Notes: generated by a model not told the origin, from the letters alone. Counted from the stretch's first letter, positions 30,614 to 39,750 are shown. The stretch is DNA of 64,000 bases from an uncultured Pseudoalteromonas sp. (GCA_947493455.1 CANLRB010000005.1:1-64000), one strand, 5' to 3'. Made by a program: numbers and translations.

Positions 30614-31405
30614 TCATTTATTTAAGTTACGTTTCCTTTCATTCAATCTATTAATATGCTTCTGTTCTATATCAATTAGAATGTTGTATTTTGAAGTCAC
30701 TGCACTCATTTCAGAAGCCAGAGAGTTTTGCCAGGTTGCACCTGCTAAATTATCATTTGCATAGCTCGATTGCTTTTTAAGTTCTCGAATTTCACTATTC
30801 ATAAGCCGTCTGTAACGTTGAATTTTTCCTTCATGTTTTGCTAAATCAGAGTTCACTTTTTTGAGCTCAATATAATTATCTATTCGTTTAAAATCATCTT
30901 CGTATTTAGAATTACCCGTATTCACTGATTTTGAACTATTAATAGCATTCAGATTCGCTCTATGATTATCAAGTGCTGTTTGCTCACCCGAAATTAGAGA
31001 GCGATACCTTTCTGTGATCGCTTCCATTTCAGAAGCTATAGCTTCAGAACGAGTCGCACCATAGAGATTATTAGCAGTCTTAACTGTCATGTTTTTCAAA
31101 ACAGACATTTCAGTAGACATTTGTTTTCGATATTTTGCTATTTGAGCTTCACTTTTCAAGATTTTAGCTTTTATTTTTTTGGAATTGATGTAGTTATCAG
31201 TAGAGCTTAAATCTGTATTGTAAGGTTTTGAATGGTTAGATAGAGTATTTGAAGCTGTTGCCACTTTAATATCAACCTCTTCGGCTTCATTACCACATGG
31301 TTGATCACTAAACGTAAGTACACCATTTATTTCACATTTATAAATTGCAGCTGAAAGATTTAAAGCGCATAGTGCGAGTAGGAGTAGTAGAATCCGAATA
31401 ATCAT
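30614..31405 (-). CDS. DUF4124-domain exported protein with two tandem coiled repeats
   Basis: The 263-residue protein begins MIIRILLLLLALCALNLSA (signal peptide), then a DUF4124 module (about 20-55, AIYKCEINGVLTFSDQPCG). Two helical units of about 80 residues follow; each contains ...NYI..KK... near its start and ...NxLxGAT...ASEM.A.T..Y..LI... near its end. I chose the ATG at 31405, preceded by AGAGGGAA; the frame extends to 31504. DUF4124 proteins are periplasmic with unknown function. It lies between the integrase remnant and divergent secreted-protein genes. Confidence 0.75.
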   Translation of the reverse strand: MIIRILLLLLALCALNLSAAIYKCEINGVLTFSDQPCGNEAEEVDIKVATASNTLSNHSKPYNTDLSSTDNYINSKKIKAKILKSEAQIAKYRKQMSTEMSVLKNMTVKTANNLYGATRSEAIASEMEAITERYRSLISGEQTALDNHRANLNAINSSKSVNTGNSKYEDDFKRIDNYIELKKVNSDLAKHEGKIQRYRRLMNSEIRELKKQSSYANDNLAGATWQNSLASEMSAVTSKYNILIDIEQKHINRLNERKRNLNK

Positions 31406-31669
31406 AAACAGTTCCCTCTGTGATGAATTTACTACAATAATAAAGTATCTCTGCTGAAAAACCAAATGTGACTTAATTTCGATATGATTTCTCTCCATTA
31501 ACAAATAGCGGGCATTTTACCTTTTTATAGGTGCTATAATTTTGTACAGGAAAAATATAATTATTCGTGCTGTCGCGAAACCATCAAAATCTCGATTAAC
31601 ATGTTAGGCGGTGTTTTTCCCTTACCACCGCTTGATACTATACCCTTAAGGGAATAAATGGAGAAGAAA

Positions 31670-32035
31670 ATGAAAAATACTATCTACTTAGTGTTAATCA
31701 CAACAATGTTGAGTTATAGCTCTCTTGTGTCTGCAAATGGTGCTCTCGCAATAGATGGAAACCAAGGGGCTCGGTATGGCTTTTCCTATAATCATAGTAC
31801 TATCTCTGACGCTCAAAATAGAGCAAAGCAGGAATGTGGGAGCGGGTGTTATGTTGTAAAAACTTTTTCCAGCGGGTGCGCGGCATATGCAGCTGATCAA
31901 GCGCACGGCAGTACGGCATATGGATGGGGTACAGCTTCAAGCTCAAATCAAGCGAAAAATACAGCTTTAAAATACTGCCGAAATTATGGAGGAACCAGTT
32001 GCGTAATTAGAGCCTGGGGTTGTAACTCTAATTAG
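31670..32035 (+). CDS. DUF4189-like small secreted protein
   Basis: About 121 residues: a signal peptide ending SSLVSANG, then a cysteine-containing domain with AIDGNQGARYGFSYN, CGSGCYVVKTFSSGCAAYAAD, and paired Gly/Ala-rich strands. The pattern fits DUF4189, a predicted periplasmic or secreted domain of unknown role. The ATG at 31670 follows GGAGAAGAAA; an upstream ATG at 31658 is in frame. It is cargo of the island. Confidence 0.7.
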   Translation: MKNTIYLVLITTMLSYSSLVSANGALAIDGNQGARYGFSYNHSTISDAQNRAKQECGSGCYVVKTFSSGCAAYAADQAHGSTAYGWGTASSSNQAKNTALKYCRNYGGTSCVIRAWGCNSN

Positions 32036-32242
32036 GCCAACTAATGCATAAATGACTCCCGACGAAACAGCAGATAGCCGGAAACTATAATTTTTTGTGC
32101 CGTATTTGGCGGGAGAGATTGCTAAAAAGGCAGAGAAAAATGCGCAGGGTTATGAGTTAATAGCAATGTCCACATAATACTTTAAAATTAGCATCTATAG
32201 ACTAAAGTTAAAAGTTAGTAATATAGATACTGGATCTTGAAA

Positions 32243-32575
32243 ATGAAATATTTATTTTTAGTTCTCCTAATATTATTTATACCTTCAAAAGCTCAAGCTA
32301 ACCCGCAATGCCTTGTAGCTGACGTAGAGAAAAAAGCTGAAAATGTGCACAGTTATGAAAGACTAATTGTAAGATTGAAAAATAGGTGTGATTTTGAAGT
32401 TAACGTTGTAGTTTGTATTGAAAGAGAGAATTACTCTTGGTATCGAGGAGTTGGAAGGCTCAAGCCATATAAATCTGATTGGTGGGAAGTTTACAAACCT
32501 TCTACAGAAAGACGTTATCATTATTATTGGCAAGCCACAACTGGAAGACAACAATATATACAATGCAATAGCTAG
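32243..32575 (+). CDS. Small exported protein, unknown function
   Basis: About 110 residues with a signal peptide (MKYLFLVLLILFIPSKAQA) and a mature domain with four cysteines and many aromatics (CDFEVNVVVCIERENYSWYRG). I recognise no family. It shares an orientation with the DUF4189 gene, with about 207 bases between them, and ends 62 bases before repeat copy B. Confidence 0.6.
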   Translation: MKYLFLVLLILFIPSKAQANPQCLVADVEKKAENVHSYERLIVRLKNRCDFEVNVVVCIERENYSWYRGVGRLKPYKSDWWEVYKPSTERRYHYYWQATTGRQQYIQCNS

Positions 32576-32637
32576 AATAACTTAATGCATTAAATTAAAG
32601 AGAGCCTCGAACTAACTAGTAAATAAAATATACAAAA

Positions 32638-32752
32638 TAAATAGCCAAAAACCACTGCTAAAAAAGTAATGGTTTTTGGCTATTTGTCTTAGTTGAATAT
32701 ACGTTACTAAGCTGCATTCTCCCGCTTTGATTTCTTTTCATATGCGTCAATG
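32638..32752. repeat. 115-base direct repeat, copy B (over the integrase 3' end)
   Basis: Partner of 30407-30521. It has the same hairpin (32641-32683), which can terminate the integrase, and the last 15 codons of the intact integrase gene. The three small exported-protein genes lie between the two copies. Confidence 0.85.
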
Positions 32753-33879
32753 TAATTACCGTAGTGTTGATAAAGCTGCTGCGGTGATTTATGACCCATG
32801 AGTTTAGTCAATTTCCATAGATTGATGCCTTCAGATATGTTGCGTGTAGCGAAAGTATGTCTTAGTTGATAGGGATACCGATATTTCACCTCCGCCTTTT
32901 CTAAAACTTTAGACCATTGATGCTTTCTAAAAGAGTCTTGATTCCAGTGTTCACCCAGACTATTGAGAAAAACATAATCGCTGTCATGCTTATTCATTTC
33001 TTCTTCAAGGAGTTCTGCAACTTCACGAGAAATCGGAATTGAACGCCTCCCACTCATTGTTTTTGTCCCCTTTGTTTGCTTTTCTACCACAGCTTCGTAG
33101 ATATTAACCTCACGAGAGATTAAACAGACATCTTGCTTTTTTAGTGCAACCCATTCGCTGGAACGAACACCTGTAGCATTACAAAACTGAATAATGGCTT
33201 TTACGGTGCCTTCGCAGGCTCCAACAATCTTTTCGATTTCATTCGGAGAAAATGGAGTCACAGCATTATGTTGTTTACGAGCATTCACATTGCTTTCAAC
33301 TTTAATATGCTTGCTAACTTTAAATCCGGCTACAGGATTTTGAATTATCAATTTATCGATAATTGCATCATCAAGTGCTGAGCGAAGAACTGACAGTCGA
33401 TTAGAGATCGTTTTTGCCTTTACTTTGGTACTGGAAGCCTTTACAAAGTTCACCAACATCAATTGGTCTAATTCTGTAACCTTAATCAACCATAAGGGTT
33501 TTAAACCATTTCGTGATTTTTTATAACCTGTCACAGTTGATGGTGCTAACCCGCGCTCTTCAGCATTTTCAATATATCTATCAACATAATCTTTAACAGT
33601 CGCGCCAGTTACTGCACCGCCAAATAATTCCAGTTTTTTTGATTTTGGGAAGTAGTCAGCATAGAAAAAAGTGCCTTTCGCAATTTTATTTTTAATCTCA
33701 CCTAGCATGTTGCTTGCTGAATTCAAGCCTTGTTGGTTAACTTGATAGCCAACTGTTTCTCGACATTGAACACCTTTGTACGTGAAGGCCAATTGAATTG
33801 ATGATGCCACTTCATTGTTATAACGTAATGAGACACCACGAGCCTTCTTTAATTTTTCAGCATCTTTTTTTAAAATCAT
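32707..33879 (-). CDS. int: Tyrosine recombinase (island integrase)
   Basis: The 390-residue site-specific recombinase has an N-terminal arm-binding domain, a core-binding SAM-like domain (about 95-190) and the catalytic domain (210-375). Catalytic residues are R239 (TGVRSSEWV), R340 (YPYQLRHTFA), H363 (MGHKS) and nucleophile Y373 (QHYGNY). The usual His of the HxxR box is Tyr337. It should insert and remove the island at the ssrA end. A GGAGAACG ribosome site precedes its ATG, 13 bases after the excisionase gene. Confidence 0.93.
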   Translation of the reverse strand: MILKKDAEKLKKARGVSLRYNNEVASSIQLAFTYKGVQCRETVGYQVNQQGLNSASNMLGEIKNKIAKGTFFYADYFPKSKKLELFGGAVTGATVKDYVDRYIENAEERGLAPSTVTGYKKSRNGLKPLWLIKVTELDQLMLVNFVKASSTKVKAKTISNRLSVLRSALDDAIIDKLIIQNPVAGFKVSKHIKVESNVNARKQHNAVTPFSPNEIEKIVGACEGTVKAIIQFCNATGVRSSEWVALKKQDVCLISREVNIYEAVVEKQTKGTKTMSGRRSIPISREVAELLEEEMNKHDSDYVFLNSLGEHWNQDSFRKHQWSKVLEKAEVKYRYPYQLRHTFATRNISEGINLWKLTKLMGHKSPQQLYQHYGNYIDAYEKKSKRENAA

Positions 33880-33892
33880 TTTCGTTCTCCAA

Positions 33893-34087
33893 TTACAAAA
33901 ACTCTAAACTGCCTTCACGCCACCACTTCTCAACTCCCTCTAGATCTATGGCCCTTTCTCTTACATTCTTATTTTTGTGATAATGCACTCCCAAAACCCA
34001 ATGTCCTCGCTCAATCCGACGCTTAACAGCATTCTCATTTTCACCACTCAAAATACAATATTGTGATATTGGTACTACTCTTAACAT
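33893..34087 (-). CDS. Excisionase-like small DNA-binding protein
   Basis: The 64-residue protein has the layout of Xis-type winged helices: VPISQYCILSGENENAVKRR, then a basic stretch and a closing IDLEGVEKWW. A GAGGAAAATAA leader gives a good ribosome site. It is directly upstream of int with a 13-base gap, so both are on one transcript, a common excision module. Directionality factors of this size help the integrase excise the element. Confidence 0.8.
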   Translation of the reverse strand: MLRVVPISQYCILSGENENAVKRRIERGHWVLGVHYHKNKNVRERAIDLEGVEKWWREGSLEFL

Positions 34088-34283
34088 TTATTTTCCTCAG
34101 GGGGGAGTTCCTCATTTTTTGGGAACTTAATTATTTTGCTTTAAATTGCAATGCAATTTTTAAAAAAGTTCACATCGCCGTATCTCTGGAAAATAATTTA
34201 TCAGTGAATTTCTATTTTACGAAAAAAGGTTTTTGGTTAAATTATTCTGCAAATAAACCTTCCAGTCCTACTCTGAAGTAAAT

Positions 34284-35081
34284 ATGACAACAATTGTTAA
34301 AAGAAAAAACCCATGTGCAAAATGTGGCTCGCTTTATAACTACAAGTGCAGAAGTTGCGTCGGATGCTCAAAAAATAAGAGTCATATACAATACTCTAAC
34401 CGCCTCACACTGATGGGGAAAAAGCGAAACAAAACTAGAAAGTTAGCAAAGCAAGCTGGTAAAAACACTTATAAATCTAATTGCAATAGATGCAGTTCTA
34501 ACAAAAAATATGTCTCTAGTGCGGGTTGTATAAAATGCCACAAAGACAATGCTAAAAAGGCTTACACTAAAAAAAGATGCTCAGAAGAAAGAAAGCAAAG
34601 ATTTGAGTTTCGTTATCAAATTACTTTCAATAGTTTGATGGGTTTTGATGGAACAGATGCAGAATGGTATGAGGCAGCTATTAAAAGCCCAAATTTTGAG
34701 AGGTCGATAGTAGAGTCGATCCGAAAAACGGGTAGAAATGATAAAAAAAGACAAAGGAATTATTACAAATTTATTGAGGGCACAAAAAAAGGCGAAAAAA
34801 TACTTGAGCGACTTGACGCCTTAGAAAACAACCCTATTTATATTGCATACCTACATTTCTTAAGTCAGTATGAAAGATCACCAAAAAACGCCAAATGCAT
34901 CTTCAATCTTCTGGAAGCCGAATTTAACATGCACAACATTGTGCGTAAAAGGCATAGTCATCATCCAAGTTACCCCAAAAAGTACTTCCTGTTTAATCCA
35001 AAAAAAGTGCCGGAAGGAGATAACTTTAAATTTTTTATTGAATTACAAATACTAAGAACGAAACTGAATAAGTGTGATTAA
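34284..35081 (+). CDS. Lysine-rich zinc-ribbon protein, unknown function
   Basis: The 265-residue protein has several CxxC or CxxxxC pairs in its first 95 residues (NPCAKCGS, YKCRSCVGC, CNRCSS, GCIKCHKD) and a very basic mid-region, followed by a helical C-terminal part. The arrangement suggests a nucleic-acid-binding zinc protein; an HNH or endonuclease VII fold is possible, but no clear catalytic motif is visible. It is divergent from xis, with an AT-rich gap of 196 bases. Confidence 0.55.
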   Translation: MTTIVKRKNPCAKCGSLYNYKCRSCVGCSKNKSHIQYSNRLTLMGKKRNKTRKLAKQAGKNTYKSNCNRCSSNKKYVSSAGCIKCHKDNAKKAYTKKRCSEERKQRFEFRYQITFNSLMGFDGTDAEWYEAAIKSPNFERSIVESIRKTGRNDKKRQRNYYKFIEGTKKGEKILERLDALENNPIYIAYLHFLSQYERSPKNAKCIFNLLEAEFNMHNIVRKRHSHHPSYPKKYFLFNPKKVPEGDNFKFFIELQILRTKLNKCD

Positions 35082-35089
35082 CTGAATAA

Positions 35090-35225
35090 ATCTTAACTTG
35101 AACTGTCAGAAGCTGTCGTTCGTAACGCTGCCAAAGCAGCAACCAAATAAAAGGCTTAAAATACCCTTTTGACACTGGTATTACTGTATGGCCTTTTTGC
35201 TGGTTGGTTTAATCCGTGATTATGT
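35090..35225. other. Non-coding gap with a long imperfect inverted repeat
   Basis: AACCAAATAAAAGGC near 35133 can pair, with interruptions, with GCCTTTTTGCTGGTTGGTT near 35192. It may be the terminator of the zinc-ribbon gene or a small RNA. The remainder of 35082-35398 has no gene. Confidence 0.4.
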
Positions 35226-35398
35226 TTAAACGTTTAAAAGGCTCAATCATTCTGTTATGTTCAATAAAATGAAGGTCGCTCAATATTCAGCCTTTTTACT
35301 TCGCCACGTTTCAAAATTAATCTGAAACTAGATAAAAAGATAGATCTACTCGAGTAGTTTAAAATGAGGAGCAGATCTATGATCTTCAGCATCAAATA

Positions 35399-35767
35399 TT
35401 AGGGCATTTGACCACAACTAAAGCAAACGCCACCTTCAACATGCCGAAACTGGCGCATGCCGTACCCGTGGCATCTTGGGCATGAACTGCTCCTAGAAAC
35501 AGATCTTCGTGAATGCTGTCGCAGATTAATCTTAGAATATTCCTGTCGGAATTTATTTAAAGAAAGCATAACGTTACGAGCGCCTTCAGAGTCCTTATTT
35601 GAAAAATTTGCGTAAGATCTTGCAAGTTCTCTAATTTTGGCTTTTAACAGTTTTGGCTCTATTCTATGCGCGTCGCTTTCTTCTTCCTCTGCAAAATTAA
35701 TGAATTTATAACGATTCATGGTTTTCAGTACGACAGGGCTGCTAACATAGCTGTGAGAAAAAGTCAT
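35399..35767 (-). CDS. Small protein with C-terminal zinc ribbon
   Basis: The 122-residue protein is helical over residues 20-85 and ends in a zinc knuckle CPRCHGYG...CFSCGQ. Basic and serine-rich residues precede the knuckle, suggesting nucleic-acid binding. Its ATG overlaps the stop of the upstream gene by four bases (ATGA), so translation is coupled and the two products probably work together. Family not recognised. Confidence 0.6.
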   Translation of the reverse strand: MTFSHSYVSSPVVLKTMNRYKFINFAEEEESDAHRIEPKLLKAKIRELARSYANFSNKDSEGARNVMLSLNKFRQEYSKINLRQHSRRSVSRSSSCPRCHGYGMRQFRHVEGGVCFSCGQMP

Positions 35768-36417
35768 TCGGCACTCTCCTTTAGCTCATTTACCTTCTCA
35801 AGGTCATAAAAAGTATTGTGGCCAGTAATGTCAGTGCGCTTTATTTTATAGTCAGAGAAACCGTTAGGTGTAACTCGATTCAATTCAACTACAGCTACCA
35901 GTTCAAATCTATTCGCATCAGTGCTAATCATTCTATCAGGTATAACTGATAGATGAGCGCTAATAGAAATGTAAATCGTCAAATTGTCAGCTTCTTCATA
36001 ATCGACATCAACTACTTCGCAACCACTATAAACATAGTTGTATGACGTGTTACATACATCTTCAAGCTCAGTTTCTAGCTCTTGAATTAGCGGGCTGTTT
36101 GTTTGCGTTAAGTATTCTATTAGCTCTACAACATCGCTAAAACAATTATTTTCCTCGCCTGATAATAGAAGGTGACTTAAACTTTGTCGCTCATACTCGC
36201 TAGTTTTCTCGTAACCCAGTTCTTCGAGTCTATTTTTAACTCCGTCATAAGGGAGTAGTATATAAATATCCTCAAGAGGTGGGTTATCAGATTTCAGACT
36301 TGCATAGGATTTGTAACCGTAGGCCGCGCTAATAATCTCATAAACTTGAGAACGTTTAATGCCATGTTGCTTTAATAAATTTTTGTGTATTTCAAAAGAA
36401 ACGCTGCTTATATTCAT
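35764..36417 (-). CDS. Protein with N-terminal helical domain, unknown function
   Basis: About 217 residues. Residues 1-40 (FEIHKNLLKQHGIKRSQVYE, then AAYGYKSYASLKSD) resemble the short helical 'GYxSxxSLK' module found before several small bacterial domains. The rest is acidic with beta strands and no motif I know. I chose the ATG at 36417 behind AAGGAAAATATC; the frame is open to 36486. It forms a two-gene operon with 35399. The AT-rich gap 36418-36922 upstream shows no gene I trust. Confidence 0.6.
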   Translation of the reverse strand: MNISSVSFEIHKNLLKQHGIKRSQVYEIISAAYGYKSYASLKSDNPPLEDIYILLPYDGVKNRLEELGYEKTSEYERQSLSHLLLSGEENNCFSDVVELIEYLTQTNSPLIQELETELEDVCNTSYNYVYSGCEVVDVDYEEADNLTIYISISAHLSVIPDRMISTDANRFELVAVVELNRVTPNGFSDYKIKRTDITGHNTFYDLEKVNELKESAE

Positions 36418-36922
36418 GATATTTTCCTTATTTTCATGCTCGATTATCGTCATCCGTTTAAACTGCGAGCAAACTAAGAAAATCATGTCAAAGTAGTTTT
36501 GTCAGTGTCGCAAATAGAGTAGGGTTTTTTAACTCGAATGAAAGTTGGGCACCCGCCCTTCTATTCATTAGTTAAATATGATTATTTTTATTTGTCAATA
36601 TAAAAATTTAAAAAATATTTTTGCTTTTGTATATTCTTATTAGAGATTTTGTTAACTTTGGGAAAACAGAGTGTAACGAAAGCTTGATGATTTTGGAGAG
36701 GGACAATTGCAATTTGAGATTCATGAATTAACTGCCCATATCGAAACTTAAAGCACTCAAATTAAGTGGCACTATCGATAAAACAAGAGCTTGAGATATA
36801 TATCAATGAATGTACGCAATTCGCACATGGGTGACTGTCAGATGAAGCCAAAAACTATTCACCGAAACTGTAATATCAAATACGAGTCCTCATCTTATGT
36901 TATTCACATAAATCTTTTAAGA

Positions 36923-38005
36923 TTAGGTTACGAATTCCTTGTGTACAAATTTCAGTGTCGCCTCATGTCTTAACTTACAGACGACATTTTGATTGGCAAA
37001 AATACCTGAAAACGTTTTTGCTTTGCTCGCTGGAAATGTCTTAATCCACTTTATCTTTACTGCGTATTCAGATAATTTTTCATCATCACAATTTTCGGAA
37101 GGCCTCTCGGATTGTAACTCACATTCTATAAGTGGTTTCCCACTTTCAGTGGGGAAGTTCTTAATCATATGGGCTTCACTCTGTACTTCGCCGAAACCAA
37201 CGTAACCAACACCCTTCATGTAGGCAAATATCTTGTCTCCGATATTTAATCGTTTGAGAGCGTTAGAGTAACGAGTACCTTGCCCCGCACCAATATAATT
37301 GAATCTGCGATTGTCTTCCCAAGTCCTATGTGGACCTTCGCCGACATTCACAAACCAATACCCAGTCCATTCCGCAGATATAGAAGATTTTTTGTTTTTT
37401 ATTTCTTTCTTTTCTATGTAATCTTTGGCTTCTGGCAGAGGTATTATTGTTTCAGGCTTTATAAATAATTCATTATTACTGTCGAGGTATGGAGCTAGTC
37501 TCGTGCATTGAATATCGAGGCCAAATTCACGTAACCATAAAACAGCAGATATAACTTCAGAGTTAAATTCTTTAGACGTTAAAATTATGCGTTGTGATTT
37601 ATTAAGACATTCAATATCAGAGTCTATAAACTCCTCGATCTTCTTTGCTGCATCTTCAGAACTACTACTCATGTATAATGCAAACTGGCGATAAATTTCT
37701 TCAGGTAAAAAATTCGAACAATATGAAGCATACTTGATTGCTTGCCATTCTACTGAGCTACCTGAGTCATCTCTCTTCAGCTCTATGATTACAAGAGATG
37801 CCGATTTATCTATGCATAAAAGATCTAATCTCTTACCTGATGGTAGAATTACTTCTTTACCAATAACTAATAGCTCCTCTCCGAGAATCGAAGGAGTCTT
37901 TTCAATCCATTCTTGAATATCAAAGCGTTCCTTTAATCCTAGATTTGAGAAGTCAGTTGTTTCAAGCTGAATTAGTTCTTTCTTTTCGATATTAACTTTA
38001 AACAT
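36923..38005 (-). CDS. PD-(D/E)XK nuclease with C-terminal EVE-like domain
   Basis: About 360 residues. The N-terminal part is a NucS/DUF91-type nuclease: D61 (KRLDLLCID), E75-L-K77 (VIIELKRDD) and the QxxxY pair Q88/Y92. The C-terminal part (about 215-310) reads as an EVE/PUA-like domain (GYWFVNVGEG, LNIGDKIFAYMKGVGYVGFGEV), a fold that can bind modified bases. Together these suggest an enzyme that restricts or samples modified DNA; substrate and activity are inferred. I prefer the ATG at 38005 to a TTG at 38035. Confidence 0.75.
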   Translation of the reverse strand: MFKVNIEKKELIQLETTDFSNLGLKERFDIQEWIEKTPSILGEELLVIGKEVILPSGKRLDLLCIDKSASLVIIELKRDDSGSSVEWQAIKYASYCSNFLPEEIYRQFALYMSSSSEDAAKKIEEFIDSDIECLNKSQRIILTSKEFNSEVISAVLWLREFGLDIQCTRLAPYLDSNNELFIKPETIIPLPEAKDYIEKKEIKNKKSSISAEWTGYWFVNVGEGPHRTWEDNRRFNYIGAGQGTRYSNALKRLNIGDKIFAYMKGVGYVGFGEVQSEAHMIKNFPTESGKPLIECELQSERPSENCDDEKLSEYAVKIKWIKTFPASKAKTFSGIFANQNVVCKLRHEATLKFVHKEFVT

Positions 38006-38274
38006 GGTGTTTATTTTTACGCCAGAGAAACCCAAAGGGCCTGCAGATTAACTCTTTTTAAGTTGTTATTTTATAGTCAAATACTCTACTTATATTTAGA
38101 CGCTTTAACAATCAACTTTTTCTTATTTTCTTAATTATTAGAGAAATTAAGAAGTGCTGTACAAAGTATTAAATATATTTAATAGGAACAGTTACGCATA
38201 ATATTAACGAGTCGCTATTCGCATATTTTAATTATTCACAAAATAAGTACTTATAAATATTTCGCTTAAATGTT

Positions 38275-38806
38275 GCGCTTCTCTGCAAGAGTTAAAAAAA
38301 CAGCAATTTGCTGCAAGCAAATGCAATAAAAAGCGCATCAGAATGATGCCAGCAAGCGCGTAATTTTAGTTGTCAGCATGACAATTAAAATGAAGCAGCG
38401 CTATCTACAGCTGGTCTGTAGTAACCGCATTTTCGTTTTGCCGCAGCAAAATTCGCTGAGAGTTTGCAAAAACTCGAAAGTGAACCATTGCTTTCGCCAG
38501 AAAGCAGCACGTTAATAGTGGCTAAACGTTTTGTAAAAACAGCCACAATTAAAAACGGGCGAAAAGGCGGTTACTACAGAGCGTAGCTCGGTAGATAGCG
38601 CGAGCACTTTAAAAACCAAGTGCGGAGCACGCAGAGTAATTGCTTTGCGTAGCAAAAATCAGCAATTACGAGTGTTTACAGTGCTTATAGTTGAATTGCG
38701 AAGCAAAGAAACTATTAGCCGATAGGCTATTATCATCACACAGTGATTACGAGAAGCATATAGAGCCTAATTTTGTAATTACTAGCAATGAATATTGCTA
38801 GTAATT
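38275..38806. ncRNA. Hairpin-dense region, candidate large structured RNA
   Basis: No open frame of note on either strand, but stems follow one another. 38364-38375 pairs with 38379-38390 (12 bp, one G-T). A long closing stem has 38398-38408 with 38591-38601 (11 bp perfect) and 38416-38428 with 38567-38579 (13 bp perfect), continuing as TTTTCG / CGAAAA, and encloses hairpins GAGTTT/AAACTC, GCTTTC/GAAAGC and GTGGCT/AGCCAC. Then 38604-38609 with 38618-38623, 38636-38644 with 38661-38669 (9 bp), 38716-38720 with 38725-38729, and 38777-38789 with 38794-38806 (13 bp). It ends 66 bases before a NYN-like RNase gene. Strand not certain; DNA-level structure is the alternative. Confidence 0.55.
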
Positions 38807-38872
38807 CAGTTTGACTGGTACTAGCGACTGTTGAATAATGACAAATCAACATTGATGTACAGGGATTTTATA

Positions 38873-39421
38873 ATGAAGATGATTTTTGTTGATGCCGAGA
38901 ATATTGGCCTAAAAGAACTAGAAAAAGTAAGCGCCTCAATTATAGATAAAGTATTTGTTTTCTCAAAAGTAGAAGGCATCAAAAGAGTTTGCGAGCAACA
39001 ACTATTTTTATGCTTGTCAGACTATCCAGGTTCATCTAACCAAGCTGATTTTTACATCATTGCATACTTATCGCGTATTCTAGCATCAATGCCAAAATCG
39101 CAAGCAAAAACTGTCGATTTTTGTTTATATACAAATGACACAAGCCTGATCGACGCGTTTGAGTTTCAGTGTGCGTTATTTGGCGCGAATACTAGCATCA
39201 TAAAAACAAAAAACGACACTGTCGTGCCTATTCAGCCAAAAACACACGTCGAGTTAGTCTTTGAAGCATTGCACCAGCCAAGGGCGCTAAACGATAAATT
39301 ACAAAAACAACTAGGCCTGACTAAACCAGAGTTTTGCAGGGCCGTCACAGCACTCAACAAAGCGAATAAAATCATGCGTTCATCCAATAATAAAAAACAA
39401 TGGGTGCAAAAAACAGCTTAA
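38873..39421 (+). CDS. NYN/PIN-like ribonuclease domain protein with C-terminal winged helix
   Basis: The 182-residue protein opens with FVDAENIG; D7, N10, D59 (SNQADFYII) and D89 (LYTNDTSL) form the acidic set expected of NYN-type PIN-like nucleases. Residues 120-180 look like a small winged helix (ALNDKLQKQLGLTKPEFCRA). I chose the ATG at 38873, spaced from AGGGA, over a TTG at 38831. Its target is unknown. The hairpin-rich region directly upstream makes an RNA partner plausible. The gap 39422-39750 has no gene. Confidence 0.6.
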   Translation: MKMIFVDAENIGLKELEKVSASIIDKVFVFSKVEGIKRVCEQQLFLCLSDYPGSSNQADFYIIAYLSRILASMPKSQAKTVDFCLYTNDTSLIDAFEFQCALFGANTSIIKTKNDTVVPIQPKTHVELVFEALHQPRALNDKLQKQLGLTKPEFCRAVTALNKANKIMRSSNNKKQWVQKTA

Positions 39422-39750
39422 TCAAAGTTTTAGCTATTCGTATTCATTTCATAAGATACGTTCACCGATACGCAGACGACGAACACCTGGTGCGCGCATA
39501 ACTTATAAGCCAGCTCTGTTCGAAAAAAGGATTGTTCGTCAGGGGTGTTGAGATCCTAAGAGTGCACTCAAATATTCCTATTGATTAAGAGATTAGAAAT
39601 ATGAATACACGTTAAAGTTCTAAAATGTGGGTGTGTTGACGAATATACCCACTTCTATTCTATATTTTCTGAAGTCAATTACGGTGAATATCGCTAATTC
39701 GCATGCGTCGAATCTAATTAGTTGCTCATTAAACAAAACGAGTAATTAAT

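Noticed and set aside
36791-36973. 60-residue open frame on the plus strand
   Set aside because: It runs into the opposite-strand nuclease gene, lacks a ribosome site and has no family traits.
38275-38806. Hairpin region as an IscB/TnpB guide RNA or retron
   Set aside because: No IscB, TnpB or reverse transcriptase gene is nearby, and the Cas9 here has its own tracrRNA and array.
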